DNA of 64,000 nt from Clostridiales bacterium (GCA_019418225.1 DYCF01000005.1:1-64000); one strand, 5' to 3'. Shown: positions 16,874 to 26,072, counted from the first letter of the stretch. The notes: generated by a model not told the origin, from the letters alone. Program-made: numbers and translations.

Positions 16874-17494
16874 ATGTTAAAGAGAAAACAATATTACTTA
16901 AGTTTACTAATTGGTGTCGTTGCATTTCTTCTTTTTTTCATAGGAGCGTACTTGATTATTAGTTTACAAATGCCAAAACCCGAGGCAGGTACAGCAGTAA
17001 CAAAGAATGAACAAAGTACTAATACTTTAGTGGAAGTAAAAGAAGAGGTGCCTCGCATCGAGATTTATACAAAGATTACAGTACAGACTGTAGATGAAAG
17101 TCACAAGGTAGTAGAGAAGGTGATTATTCCAGCAACTACACTTTTAGGCATGGATGAACAAAATATTAGAAAACGCTTCGGAGGCTATGAGGTACTTAAG
17201 TTTAATGAAAAAGAAGTAACATTACAAAAAGAGGTTAAGAGCTTTGAAGGTAATGATGGGGCAACGTATACCTTAGGAATCAATAGTGAAGGCTCTATAT
17301 GTATTATAGAAGGTGGTAATACAGAAAGTTTTGTTGATTTAGGTATTTCAGCTGCAGATAGATGCTCAGCAGAAACGTATAGTATGTTGGTACAAGGTAA
17401 AATTAAGGTTCCAGAAGATAAGCGAGAAGCACTACTTCGAAATCCTAATGAATTAGATAAAATATTAGAAGCATATGTAGAAGCAAATAAATAA
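16874..17494 (+). CDS. Single-pass membrane protein, possibly BofC-like
   Basis: This 206-residue protein has one N-terminal membrane segment (residues 8-30) and an extracytoplasmic domain of about 160 residues. The pattern TTLLGMDEQNIRKRFGGYEVLKF, then EKEVTLQKEV, then GSICIIEGG, resembles the C-terminal domain of BofC-type sporulation proteins, which restrain SpoIVB signalling. I hold that call at moderate confidence. The ATG at 16874 is preferred, since the AAAGGATG site overlaps the alternative ATG at 16862. It lies between the SpoVB-like gene and two FAD oxidoreductases. Confidence 0.55.
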   Translation: MLKRKQYYLSLLIGVVAFLLFFIGAYLIISLQMPKPEAGTAVTKNEQSTNTLVEVKEEVPRIEIYTKITVQTVDESHKVVEKVIIPATTLLGMDEQNIRKRFGGYEVLKFNEKEVTLQKEVKSFEGNDGATYTLGINSEGSICIIEGGNTESFVDLGISAADRCSAETYSMLVQGKIKVPEDKREALLRNPNELDKILEAYVEANK

Positions 17495-17546
17495 GACTAG
17501 GGCTACCAATAGGTGGCCTTATTGTCTGTTTAGGAAAGGATGAACA

Positions 17547-18770
17547 ATGAAAGAGATTATTATTATAGGTGGTGGCGCTTCAGGGATGATGGCAGCTATT
17601 ACAGCAGCAAGAGCAGGAAAAAGTGTGTGCATACTAGAAAGATTAAATCGTATAGGCAAGAAAATATTAGTCACAGGCAATGGACGATGTAATGTGAGTA
17701 ATACAAACTTAAAACCAGCAAACTATTATAGTAGAAGCCAAAAAGAAATATTTGGGCCAATTGCACAGTTTGATTATGAAAAGACAGAGGTGTTTTTTAA
17801 AGAATTAGGGATCGAACCGCTGGTTGAGGGGACAAAGGTATATCCACGTTCTGAACAGGCCAATAGTATCTTAGATGTACTTCGTATGGAACTTGAGGAG
17901 TTAGCTGTAGATATTTTAACAGAAGTCAAGGTAGTTAGTCTTAAACATAAGAAGGGAATATGGCAAGTTCTTGCAGAAGATGGTGGATGCTATGAAGCGG
18001 AGAATATAATAGTAGCTACAGGTGGACTTGCAAATACAGCCCTTGGATGTGATGGGTTAGGTTATGAGTTACTAAAGAAGTTAGGACATACTATGACACC
18101 AACCTACCCGATTTTAGTACATGCGCTATCGTCATCACCTTATTGTAAGATGATGAAGGGAACGAAAGTAAAGGCTATTGCAAGTGCTTATGTAGCGGGA
18201 AAATGTGAACGTCAGGAATATGGTGAAGTCTTATTTACAGAAGATGGGCTATCAGGACCAGCTATTTTCCAAATTAGTCGTAATATTTCAAGAGCACATT
18301 TAGAAAAGAAAAAAGCTATGGTAACACTAGACTTAGTGCCAGAACAAAGTTATGATGAAGTAGTAGCGATGATTTATGAGCGTATTGGGGCAAAACCAAA
18401 TCGCACAATCGAATTATTGCTTATGGGCTTTTTACACAAACGCGTCATTGTACCTGTTTTAAAGTGTGCTGAAATAAGCGGTATTCATAGAACATGTGAC
18501 ACCTTAGAATTTGAAGAAGTAGAACGCTTAGCAAAAGTTTTAAAAGGTTTTCCATTTGAAACAGAAGGGACAAGAGGTTACAAATATGCTCAGGTGACAG
18601 CAGGCGGCATTAATATAGATGAGGTTGACCTTAGCACGATGGCATCTCTTAAAGCACCTAACCTCTACATTACTGGCGAAGTGCTTGATGTAGATGGAGA
18701 TTGCGGTGGTTATAATTTGCAATGGGCATGGGCAACTGGATATTTAGCAGGACTTAGTAGTAGCAAATAA
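17547..18770 (+). CDS. NAD(P)/FAD-dependent oxidoreductase, BaiN/HI0933 (YhiN) family
   Basis: This 407-residue flavoprotein begins with the FAD motif IIGGGASGMMAAITAARAGK and continues with ILERLNRIGKKILVTGNGRCN (near 30-50), which is diagnostic of the HI0933/YhiN family. GGLANTALGCDGLGYELLKK and the C-terminal GEVLDVDGDCGGYNLQWAWATGYLAG complete it. The family includes the bile-acid enzyme BaiN, but most members have no known substrate. AAAGGATG precedes the ATG. The next gene, also a flavoprotein, starts 14 bases on, suggesting an operon. Confidence 0.9.
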   Translation: MKEIIIIGGGASGMMAAITAARAGKSVCILERLNRIGKKILVTGNGRCNVSNTNLKPANYYSRSQKEIFGPIAQFDYEKTEVFFKELGIEPLVEGTKVYPRSEQANSILDVLRMELEELAVDILTEVKVVSLKHKKGIWQVLAEDGGCYEAENIIVATGGLANTALGCDGLGYELLKKLGHTMTPTYPILVHALSSSPYCKMMKGTKVKAIASAYVAGKCERQEYGEVLFTEDGLSGPAIFQISRNISRAHLEKKKAMVTLDLVPEQSYDEVVAMIYERIGAKPNRTIELLLMGFLHKRVIVPVLKCAEISGIHRTCDTLEFEEVERLAKVLKGFPFETEGTRGYKYAQVTAGGINIDEVDLSTMASLKAPNLYITGEVLDVDGDCGGYNLQWAWATGYLAGLSSSK

Positions 18771-18784
18771 AGAGAGGAAAAATT

Positions 18785-20377
18785 ATGATCAGAGTACAAG
18801 ATATTAAACTAGATTTAAATGAAGACATTACAGTACTTCCAGTGAAAATTGCTAAGAAGTTAAAAATAAAAACAGCCGATATTTTAAGTTATATGATTTT
18901 TAAAGAAGCTGTGGACGCAAGAAAAAAAGATGATATTAAATTAGTATATACAGTAGATGTAGAAACAACTAAAGATGAGAAGCTTTTAGCGAAGTTTCCA
19001 AATTTAAAACATGCAAGCAATAAATATGTATGTCCACCTAAAGGGGATAAAATAATGAAAAATCCACCTGTTGTAGTAGGCAGTGGACCCAGCGGTTTAT
19101 TTGCTGCTTTAATGCTAGCACAACAAGGATTTTGCCCAATTTTATTAGAACGTGGAAGTAGTGTTGATGAGCGAGTTAAAGATATTGAGCGTTTTTGGAA
19201 AGAAGGCGTACTTGATCCTAAATCAAATGTTCAATTTGGTGAAGGGGGAGCAGGCACTTTCTCAGATGGGAAGCTGACAACGCAAATTAAAAACAAACGT
19301 TGTCATAAGGTATTAGAAGAATTTGTAATTGCAGGTGCGCCAGAGAATATTTTATATAAAAATAAACCACATGTAGGGACAGATATTTTAAGAGATGTTG
19401 TCAAAAACATTCGTAAAACTATTATTGAACTTGGTGGGACTTATCGCTTCAATAGTCAAGTTACCAATATCTTTATTGAAGATGGTAAGGTGTGTGGCGT
19501 AGAAGTCAATGGTAATGAGCGTATTGATACAGAAAACTGTATTGTAGCCATTGGTCATAGTGCACGTGATACATTTGAGATGCTTTATAATGCCAACGTG
19601 CATATGGAGCAAAAGCCATTTTCTATGGGGATGCGCGTGGAACATTTACAAGATTGGGTAAATGAAGCACAGTATGGTCAATTTAAAGATCATGAAAAAT
19701 TAGGTGCAGCAGAATATAAATTAGTACACCACTGTGAGAATGGACGTACAGTTTATAGTTTCTGTATGTGCCCTGGAGGCTATGTAATTGCTTCAGCTTC
19801 TGAAGAAGGCATGCTTGTAACAAATGGGATGAGTGAACATGCACGTGATGCAGCAAATGCCAATAGCGCTATTTTAGTAAACGTAGGACCAAAGGATTAT
19901 CCAAGTGAGCATCCACTTGCAGGCGTAATTATTCAAAGAAAGCTTGAGAAGCTGGCTTTTGAACTTGGTGGTTCGGATTATAAAGCCCCAGTGCAGTTAG
20001 TGGGTGATTTCTTAAATAATGTGCCAACAACAAAACTTGGTGTTGTAAAACCAAGCTATAAGCCAGGTGTGAAATTTGTGAATATGCGAGAAGCACTTCC
20101 TGATTTTATAGCAGAAGCGATTTGTGAAGGGATGGAAGCTTTTGGTAAAAAAATGAAGGCTTTTGCTCATCCAGAAGCTGTATTTACGGGCTTTGAAACA
20201 CGAAGTTCATCACCAGTACGTATGCCACGTAATGCGGCTTATATGAGTAATATTGAAGGACTTTATCCAGCAGGTGAAGGCGCGGGCTATGCAGGTGGAA
20301 TTACATCGGCCGCAGTAGATGGTATTGAAGTGGCAGAGGCTATTATTCAAAACTATAGTGGTGTAGAAGGTAAATAG
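18785..20377 (+). CDS. FAD-dependent oxidoreductase, COG2509 family
   Basis: This 530-residue flavoprotein has an N-terminal domain of about 95 residues without a dinucleotide motif (MIRVQDIKLDLNED...), then the FAD fold at PVVVGSGPSGLFAALMLAQQG (near residues 97-117). VQFGEGGAGTFSDGKLTTQI (near 153) and the C-terminal EGAGYAGGITSAAVDGIEVAE are hallmarks of the COG2509 group of uncharacterised dehydrogenases. The electron donor and substrate are unknown. GAGAGGAAAA precedes the ATG. Its position 14 bases after another flavoprotein suggests cotranscription. Confidence 0.9.
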   Translation: MIRVQDIKLDLNEDITVLPVKIAKKLKIKTADILSYMIFKEAVDARKKDDIKLVYTVDVETTKDEKLLAKFPNLKHASNKYVCPPKGDKIMKNPPVVVGSGPSGLFAALMLAQQGFCPILLERGSSVDERVKDIERFWKEGVLDPKSNVQFGEGGAGTFSDGKLTTQIKNKRCHKVLEEFVIAGAPENILYKNKPHVGTDILRDVVKNIRKTIIELGGTYRFNSQVTNIFIEDGKVCGVEVNGNERIDTENCIVAIGHSARDTFEMLYNANVHMEQKPFSMGMRVEHLQDWVNEAQYGQFKDHEKLGAAEYKLVHHCENGRTVYSFCMCPGGYVIASASEEGMLVTNGMSEHARDAANANSAILVNVGPKDYPSEHPLAGVIIQRKLEKLAFELGGSDYKAPVQLVGDFLNNVPTTKLGVVKPSYKPGVKFVNMREALPDFIAEAICEGMEAFGKKMKAFAHPEAVFTGFETRSSSPVRMPRNAAYMSNIEGLYPAGEGAGYAGGITSAAVDGIEVAEAIIQNYSGVEGK

Positions 20378-20393
20378 CATTTGATATAACTAA

Positions 20394-20441
20394 GTACTAA
20401 ATAATCGTGCCATTATGAATAACAGTACGATTATTTAGTAC
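20394..20441 (+). terminator. Possible terminator after the FAD operon
   Basis: A perfect 15-bp inverted repeat (GTACTAAATAATCGT with ACGATTATTTAGTAC) has an 18-base loop. No strong T-run follows, so termination would be weak; it could instead be an RNA-stabilising hairpin. Confidence 0.5.
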
Positions 20442-20510
20442 AATATTTATAGAAAGCAATCTTATTTTTCATAAATTATAGTATAAAGTATAAAACTAGA
20501 AGCGATGATG

Positions 20511-20539
20511 TTTGCATGTCGAACATTTTGTGGTATAAT
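20511..20539 (+). promoter_or_regulatory. Promoter of hpt
   Basis: TTTGCA (20511-20516) and TATAAT (20534-20539) are spaced by 17 bases, with a TGG extended -10. It lies 38 bases before the hpt start. Confidence 0.7.
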
Positions 20540-20576
20540 GTAGAAAAAGTTCGAAGTATGAAGCGAGGAGATTAAC

Positions 20577-21116
20577 ATGAGACAAGACATTGCAAAAGTT
20601 TTATATTCACAAGAAGCATTAGAAAAACGTGTAGCGGAACTTGGTGCACAGATTACAAAAGATTATGCAGGTAAAAAGCTTATGGTAATTGGAATCTTAA
20701 AAGGTTCTAATATTTTTACAAGTGACTTAGTAAGACATATTGACTTACCATTACAAATGGATTTTATGGTTGTTTCAAGTTATGGTAGTGCTACAGAATC
20801 TTCAGGGGTTGTACGTATTATTAAAGATTTAGATACAAGTGTGGAGGATACACATTTACTTATTATAGAAGATATCATAGATAGTGGTTTAACACTTCAT
20901 TATTTAAAAGAAAACTTACTTTCAAGAAATCCTGAAAGTGTTAAAATTTGTACACTTCTAGATAAACCATCAAGACGCAAGGAGCATGTAGATGTAGACT
21001 ATGTGGGATTTGAAGTACCAGATGAATTTATTGTAGGCTATGGAATCGATTATGCAGAACGTTATAGAAATTTACCATACATTGGTGTACTTGATCGCTC
21101 AGTTTATGAAAAATAG
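20577..21116 (+). CDS. hpt: Hypoxanthine phosphoribosyltransferase
   Basis: This salvage enzyme makes IMP and GMP from hypoxanthine or guanine and PRPP. The 179-residue length is typical. Motifs are LKGSNIFTSDLVRHI (near 42), the flexible-loop region VVSSYGSATESSG (near 66), the PRPP loop IIEDIIDSGLTL (near 98-109) and VGYGIDYAERYRNLPYIGVL at the C-terminus. GCGAGGAG precedes the ATG. In many Firmicutes it sits beside tilS and ftsH; here it is instead upstream of sfsA and a HAD phosphatase. Confidence 0.96.
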   Translation: MRQDIAKVLYSQEALEKRVAELGAQITKDYAGKKLMVIGILKGSNIFTSDLVRHIDLPLQMDFMVVSSYGSATESSGVVRIIKDLDTSVEDTHLLIIEDIIDSGLTLHYLKENLLSRNPESVKICTLLDKPSRRKEHVDVDYVGFEVPDEFIVGYGIDYAERYRNLPYIGVLDRSVYEK

Positions 21117-21145
21117 AAGAAATCCGTAAAGAAAGAAGAAATGCC

Positions 21146-21868
21146 ATGTATTATGGAGAAGTAAAAGAAGCAATTTTTAAAGAAAGACCTAATCGTTTTA
21201 TTGCCTATTGTGAGGTAGAGGGGTCTCTTGAAAAAGTTCATGTGAAGAATACAGGGCGCTGCAAGGAGTTATTAGTACCAGGTGTTAAGGTTTATTTACA
21301 AGTCCATGATAATCCAAAACGTAAGACAAAGTACTCATTAATTACAGTACAAAAGGGTGATAGACTTGTAAATATTGACTCTCAAGCACCGAATACAGTG
21401 GTAGAAGAAGCACTTAAAGCAGGTAGCATAAAGTTACCTAATATGGAGATGCCACTTATCAATATTAAGCGTGAGAAGACCTATGGGAACTCACGCTTTG
21501 ATTTTTATATGCAGTCCCAAAATGAAGAGGCCTATATGGAGATTAAGGGGGCAACACTAGAAGAGGAAGATTATGTAAAATTCCCTGATGCCAAGACGGA
21601 ACGAGGTACTAAGCATGTAGAAGAGTTAATTAAGGCTGTAGAAGAAGGTTATAAAGCCTATATACTGTTCGTGATTCAAATGGAAAATATTCGTTATTTT
21701 ACGCCTCATGTAGCACGTGACCCTAAGTTTGCAAAGGTGCTATATGAAGCAAGTCAAAAAGGTGTTACAATATTAGCATATGAATGCAAGGTTACAGAAA
21801 ATACATTACACATTACAAAAGAAGTACCTGTATATATACCCAATCCTGAATTAGGTAGAGGTGTATAA
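21146..21868 (+). CDS. sfsA: DNA/RNA nuclease SfsA (sugar fermentation stimulation homologue)
   Basis: This 240-residue SfsA protein was named for maltose metabolism in E. coli but has a nuclease-like fold. Motifs are RPNRFIAYCEVEG (near 13), HVKNTGRCKELLVPG (near 32), RFDFYM (near 117), AYMEIKGATLEE (near 128) and FPDAKTERGTKHVEEL (near 145). The RFD...EIKG arrangement resembles a PD-(D/E)XK active site. AAAGAAGAA lies ahead of the ATG. It starts 29 bases after hpt and is probably cotranscribed with it. Confidence 0.93.
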   Translation: MYYGEVKEAIFKERPNRFIAYCEVEGSLEKVHVKNTGRCKELLVPGVKVYLQVHDNPKRKTKYSLITVQKGDRLVNIDSQAPNTVVEEALKAGSIKLPNMEMPLINIKREKTYGNSRFDFYMQSQNEEAYMEIKGATLEEEDYVKFPDAKTERGTKHVEELIKAVEEGYKAYILFVIQMENIRYFTPHVARDPKFAKVLYEASQKGVTILAYECKVTENTLHITKEVPVYIPNPELGRGV

Positions 21869-21925
21869 AAGGGTACAAGCGTATAGCGATAAGTTAAAGA
21901 TAAAAGGTTGTAAGGAGGGGGATTT

Positions 21926-22585
21926 ATGTATCAATTAGCGATATTTGATTTAGATGGCACTTTGTTAGACACAATAGAAGATTTAAGCAATGCCTGTAAC
22001 TATGCTTTAAAAAGTTTTGGGTATGAAACACATGATGTGGCAGCATACAAGTATTTTGTAGGAAGTGGGATTTATAAGTTGGTAGAGCGTGCACTTCCAG
22101 AAGGGGCTAAAGATGAAGCGACTGTTTTAAAGGTAAAAGCTGTTTTTGATGAATATTACGGTGCACATAGTGAAGACTATACAAAGCCTTATGAAGGCAT
22201 TCAAGAAGCGCTTACTATATTAAATGCAAAGGGCATTCAATGTGCAGTACTTACAAATAAAGCACAAGTTTATGCTACAGAGCTTATAAAACGCCAATTT
22301 AAAGATCAAATAGCATTTGTAATGGGACAAAGAGAGGGTGTACCTACTAAACCTAATCCAATAGGCATTTATGACTTGATTAAGAAATTTGATGTGCAAA
22401 AGGAAGCCTGTATTTATATGGGAGACTCAGATATTGATATGCTGACAGCAAAAAATGCAGGTGTTACTTCAATAGGTGTCCTCTGGGGATTTAGAACAAA
22501 AGAAGAACTTCTAAATGCCGGTGCACATCACCTTGCAGAAAAGCCAGAAGAGCTTGTTAAGCTTATATTGGACAACCCAAAATAA
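21926..22585 (+). CDS. HAD-family phosphatase, phosphoglycolate phosphatase-like
   Basis: This 219-residue haloacid dehalogenase-type hydrolase has DLDGTLLDT (motif I, residues 8-16, catalytic Asp pair), VLTNKAQ (motif II), KPNPIGIYDLI (motif III Lys) and YMGDSDIDMLTAKNAGV (motif IV). The cap domain between motifs I and II is of the helical Gph/PGMB type. Phosphoglycolate is the best guess, but these enzymes are often promiscuous. GGAGGGGG precedes the ATG. It closes the hpt-sfsA group before a convergent terminator. Confidence 0.88.
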   Translation: MYQLAIFDLDGTLLDTIEDLSNACNYALKSFGYETHDVAAYKYFVGSGIYKLVERALPEGAKDEATVLKVKAVFDEYYGAHSEDYTKPYEGIQEALTILNAKGIQCAVLTNKAQVYATELIKRQFKDQIAFVMGQREGVPTKPNPIGIYDLIKKFDVQKEACIYMGDSDIDMLTAKNAGVTSIGVLWGFRTKEELLNAGAHHLAEKPEELVKLILDNPK

Positions 22586-22665
22586 GTGAAGAATATGTAG
22601 CTTACTAGTACGTGAAATAAGCAATTAAGCTGTACTTCAGCCAAAGGAACTTCTAAAATTGAATG

Positions 22666-22721
22666 AAAGTGCTACCGCCTTACCATAAACTTAAAAAAGG
22701 CGGTAGCACTTTTATGCTACC
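22666..22721. terminator. Overlapping convergent terminators
   Basis: Three segments compete. On the plus strand AAAGTGCTACCGCCTT (22666-22681) pairs with 22697-22712 and then TTTT. On the minus strand the 22702-22708 segment pairs instead with 22715-22721, giving a short-loop hairpin followed by a TTTTTT run. The layout serves both the HAD gene (plus) and the parvulin gene (minus). Confidence 0.8.
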
Positions 22722-22730
22722 ACCTCATTT

Positions 22731-23474
22731 TTATTTCATTTCGATTGTATATTTTTTAGAAAGTTCTTCTCTTTTTGCAAGGTAGATTTCTTGACGTTTT
22801 GCATTGAGGCATTGGTCTGTTACTTGGTTTTCAATATCTTCAAGTTTAGATGGCTCTTCTGGAGTAAGATCATCTAATTTGATGATGTGGTAACCAAATT
22901 GTGTTTTAACTGGTTCAGAGATTTCACCAACGTGCATTGCAAATGTAGCTGTTTCGAATTCTGGTACCATACGGCCTCTAGTGAATTCACCAAGGTTTCC
23001 GCCTTGTGAAGAAGATGGACAACTAGAGTATTTTTTAGCTGCTTCAGCGAAGTCAAGACCACCTTTGATTTCTGCAAGCACTTCATTAGCTTTTTCTTCT
23101 GAGTCAACTAAGATATGGCTAGCTTTAGCTGATTCAGGTTTTTTGAAAGCATCTCTGTGTGCCATGAAGTAAGTTTTAACTTCTTCTGGTGTTACAGTGA
23201 CATTGTTTAAAAGGTTACGCATAGCGTATTGTTTAAGTAATGTAGATTTCATATGTTCTAAAGCTTGTACAAACTCTTCTTCTTCATCAAGTTTAAGTTC
23301 TTTTGCTTCAGAGTAAAGTAACTCTTGTGTTACAAGTTCATCAACAAGTTGTTTTTGCCCTTGTGGAGATTGGAATTGCATAGCATTTTGACCAATGCTT
23401 TGTACGAGTTCCATGAAATCTGCTTCTGTAATTTCTCTACCATCTACGATGGCTAATACTTTACCTTTATCCAT
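22731..23474 (-). CDS. Cytoplasmic parvulin-type peptidyl-prolyl isomerase
   Basis: This 247-residue protein has a SurA-like N-terminal helical chaperone part (VDGREITEADFMELVQSIG, then QLVDELVTQELLYSEAKEL) and one parvulin domain (near 115-205) with ASHILVDSEEKANEVLAEI, SSQGGNLGEFTRGRMVPEFE and QFGYHIIKLDD. It lacks a signal peptide and lipobox, so unlike PrsA it should act in the cytoplasm. The region between domains has many Glu residues. AAAGGAG precedes the ATG. A protein-folding helper or trigger-factor-like role is inferred. Confidence 0.9.
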   Translation of the reverse strand: MDKGKVLAIVDGREITEADFMELVQSIGQNAMQFQSPQGQKQLVDELVTQELLYSEAKELKLDEEEEFVQALEHMKSTLLKQYAMRNLLNNVTVTPEEVKTYFMAHRDAFKKPESAKASHILVDSEEKANEVLAEIKGGLDFAEAAKKYSSCPSSSQGGNLGEFTRGRMVPEFETATFAMHVGEISEPVKTQFGYHIIKLDDLTPEEPSKLEDIENQVTDQCLNAKRQEIYLAKREELSKKYTIEMK

Positions 23475-23639
23475 TTTAAGTAAGCTCCTTTAAATAAAAA
23501 TTGTTATGCATATGATACTATCATGATTTGTAGAAAATGTAAAATAACTAAAACAATCTAAAGTGTTTATACCATTATAATACCATAAAAAGGATGAAAA
23601 ATATATAATTTTTTGACTAATAATTAAGAGCTTATTTCA

Positions 23640-24185
23640 CTAGTTAATAGATAAGCTGGCTAATTTGTCACCTTCAATTGTAAAGATCGCCATTTCACCA
23701 TTTTCAAAAGTTGCATAAGTGTGTGGACGACTTTCTTTTGGAAGTGTAATAGAACCTGGATTACACACTAGGATATTGTCTTCTTTTTTTAGTTCCCAAA
23801 GGTGTGTATGACCGTATAAGAAAATTTCTTTACCTCCTGATTTAGGGAAGTTACTTGCTGTATATAAGTGACCATGTGTAGCAAAGAGACGTACGCCTTC
23901 ATCAAAAGCTAAGCTATAATCGCTAAGACAAGGGAATTCTAGAAGCATTTGGTCGACTTCAGCCTCACAGTTACCACGACAGGCAATAATTTTATCGGCT
24001 AATGGATTGAGAAGCTCCACAACGCCTTTTGGATTGTGGCCTTCAGGAATTGGATTACGAGGACCATGATAAAGGATATCACCTAAGATAATAAGGTAAT
24101 CGTAAGATTCCTCGTGAAATTTTTTGAGTACTTTTTCTAAGAAAAGTGTAGAACCATGAATGTCAGAGATAATCATATAACGCAT
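23640..24185 (-). CDS. yfcE: Metallophosphoesterase, YfcE family phosphodiesterase
   Basis: This 181-residue calcineurin-like phosphodiesterase has the metal-binding blocks SDIHGS (residues 7-12), GDILYHGPRNP (near 36), CRGNCEAEVD (near 73), FATHGH (near 106) and YGHTHLW (near 124). PGSITLPKE near residue 147 is typical of YfcE. The enzyme hydrolyses phosphodiesters in vitro, and its natural substrate is unknown. AAAGGAG precedes the ATG on the minus strand. Confidence 0.93.
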   Translation of the reverse strand: MRYMIISDIHGSTLFLEKVLKKFHEESYDYLIILGDILYHGPRNPIPEGHNPKGVVELLNPLADKIIACRGNCEAEVDQMLLEFPCLSDYSLAFDEGVRLFATHGHLYTASNFPKSGGKEIFLYGHTHLWELKKEDNILVCNPGSITLPKESRPHTYATFENGEMAIFTIEGDKLASLSIN

Positions 24186-24359
24186 AAAAAAACTCCTTTA
24201 ATATCAAATTTATTCTCATTATATTACTATTTAATTTAGAGATGCAATATGCTACAATAAACAATATAAATATTACCCAAGAACTCAGATTTAGGGTATG
24301 CAAATAAATGGATAAAATGCTTAAGAAGAAAAAGAGTTAAAGTAAAGGAGACTAGTAAT

Positions 24360-24617
24360 ATGGAATGTCGTGATTTTTGTGGAGCTTGTTGTATTGCACC
24401 ATCTATTAGCTCTCCAATACCAGGTATGCCAAATGGGAAAAAAGCAGGGGAGCGCTGTGTTCAATTAGATGAAAATAATCGCTGTAAGATTTTCTTAGAT
24501 CCAAGAAGACCTAAAGTGTGTGGAGATTTAATGCCAGAGCCTCAAATGTGTGGAAATACAAAAGGAGAAGCTCTTGCGTATCTTGAAGAGTTAGAACGTT
24601 TAACCAGTCCTTCTTAG
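24360..24617 (+). CDS. YkgJ-type cysteine-cluster protein
   Basis: This 85-residue protein has CRDFCGACCIAPSISSPIPG at the N-terminus and further cysteines at GERC, NRCKIFLDPRRPKVCGD and QMCGN. Eight cysteines in this arrangement match the YkgJ (UPF0153) zinc or iron cluster family, whose function is unknown. AAAGGAG precedes the ATG. The ybaK gene follows 21 bases later, so the two may be cotranscribed. Confidence 0.85.
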   Translation: MECRDFCGACCIAPSISSPIPGMPNGKKAGERCVQLDENNRCKIFLDPRRPKVCGDLMPEPQMCGNTKGEALAYLEELERLTSPS

Positions 24618-24638
24618 GCCTTTAAGGGAGGTTTTTTG

Positions 24639-25115
24639 ATGGCAAATGTTAAAACAAATGTCATGCGTTTATTAGATAAAGCAAAGGTGCCTTATGAGGT
24701 AACTTCATATGAAGTGATGGATGGAAAGATAGATGGTAATTCAGTTGCTAAGAAGATTGGTAAATCTAAGGAGCAGGTTTTTAAAACGCTTGTAGCCGTC
24801 GGACATAGCAAGACAAATTATGTATTTGTAATTCCGGTAGATGAAGAACTAGATTTAAAAAAGGCAAGTAAAGTTGTGGGTGAAAAAAGTATAGAGATGC
24901 TACATCAGAAGGATCTTTTAAAGACCACAGGATATATTCATGGTGGATGTAGTCCCATCGGTATGAAAAAGCTTTTTAAAACAACAATTCATGTAAGTGC
25001 CAAGGCATTAGAGAAAATGACGTTTAGTGCGGGTAAAGTAGGATTCCAAGTAACAATGGCACCTTGTGCACTAGAAAAATTAGTAAATGCAGAGTTTGCC
25101 GATTTAATTAAATAG
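24639..25115 (+). CDS. ybaK: Cys-tRNA(Pro)/Cys-tRNA(Cys) deacylase YbaK
   Basis: This trans-editing factor hydrolyses Cys-tRNA(Pro) made in error by prolyl-tRNA synthetase. It has 158 residues. Diagnostic segments are VAKKIGKSKEQVFKTLVA with the catalytic Lys (near 45), VIPVDEELDLKKASKVVGEK (near 66), YIHGGCSPIGMKKLFKT (near 98) and a late CALEKLVNAEFADL. The ATG at 24639 lies 7 bases after GGGAGG; the in-frame TTG one codon earlier is less likely. Transcription ends at a 25-bp hairpin. Confidence 0.93.
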   Translation: MANVKTNVMRLLDKAKVPYEVTSYEVMDGKIDGNSVAKKIGKSKEQVFKTLVAVGHSKTNYVFVIPVDEELDLKKASKVVGEKSIEMLHQKDLLKTTGYIHGGCSPIGMKKLFKTTIHVSAKALEKMTFSAGKVGFQVTMAPCALEKLVNAEFADLIK

Positions 25116-25131
25116 TTTATGTTTTAAAAGT

Positions 25132-25195
25132 AAAAGGGTGTATATAAAATATCAGCTTATTATCTTAAACGCTGATATTTTATATACACCCTTTT
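25132..25195. terminator. Strong bidirectional terminator
   Basis: A perfect 25-bp stem spans 25132-25156 and 25171-25195 around a 14-base loop, with AAAA and TTTT at its ends. It separates convergent ybaK and the patatin gene. Confidence 0.93.
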
Positions 25196-25211
25196 ATAGC
25201 TTGATAAGTAA

Positions 25212-26072
25212 TTAGCGCATGAAATCAAGTAAATCAGGCATGCGAGATAAACCTTCTTCATAACCATCGTCAAAAAGCAATTTGAGCTTATCAGCATTTT
25301 TTTCAAAACGATCAAGCTGAAGTGGATTAGGAGGGCTGATAATAAAGGCATGCCCCTCTTTTTCTAATGTTTCGAGTTGTTCTAAAGAAGCATTATAATG
25401 AATATGTCGATGTGCCATTTGATGGACCAGTTCAGGGTAGCTGCTGAGTGTACGCTGTGCTAATAGATGCATACTTTTAGAGTAAGCTTTACGATAGCCA
25501 CGATTACGTGTAGAAATAAAAATGTGATGTGTATTGCCATCTTCTATGGATTTGTCAATAGGAATACCATTAACAGAGGCACCATCTAAATAATACTGAC
25601 CACGAATTAAAACAGGTCTTGATAAACAGGGAATACTGCTTGAGGCACGAAGCATGAGCAGCGTTTCATCTTTGGTACGTGCATCTTTTGGATGCATATA
25701 AAATGTTTTACCTGTACGACAATGTGTTACACCTGCTTTAAAACAAGTATCAGAGGCATAAAAAGTATCAAAATCAAAGGGGTCAAGTTCATAGGGTAAG
25801 TCATGAAAAAGAAAATCCATAGCAAAGTAAGCCCCTTCTTTTAGTAAGTTAGTAAAGTGGATAAAGTGTTTGTCTGTAACCCACTTTGTATAAAGTCGTT
25901 CATTGCGATCGCACTGATTTGAGAGATAGTCACTGGTAAGGTTAGCACCTGCAGATACACCAATAATATAAGGGAATTTTAGCTGGTGCTCATTAAATGC
26001 TTTAAAAACACCTGCAGTGAAGGCACTACGCATACCGCCACCTTCTACAAGCAGTGCTAATTTTTTTTCCAT
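25212..26072 (-). CDS. Patatin-like phospholipase (YjjU/RssA group)
   Basis: This 286-residue cytoplasmic patatin has the oxyanion motif VEGGGMRSAFTAG (residues 9-21), nucleophile elbow GVSAGA (Ser near 41) and catalytic-Asp motif DGASVNGIP (near 167). RASSSIPCLSRPVLI precedes the Asp. It resembles the YjjU group, predicted lipid acyl hydrolases. AGGAGG precedes the ATG. The adjacent DedA gene on the same strand lies 134 bases upstream; cotranscription is possible and would suit a membrane-lipid theme. Confidence 0.9.
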   Translation of the reverse strand: MEKKLALLVEGGGMRSAFTAGVFKAFNEHQLKFPYIIGVSAGANLTSDYLSNQCDRNERLYTKWVTDKHFIHFTNLLKEGAYFAMDFLFHDLPYELDPFDFDTFYASDTCFKAGVTHCRTGKTFYMHPKDARTKDETLLMLRASSSIPCLSRPVLIRGQYYLDGASVNGIPIDKSIEDGNTHHIFISTRNRGYRKAYSKSMHLLAQRTLSSYPELVHQMAHRHIHYNASLEQLETLEKEGHAFIISPPNPLQLDRFEKNADKLKLLFDDGYEEGLSRMPDLLDFMR

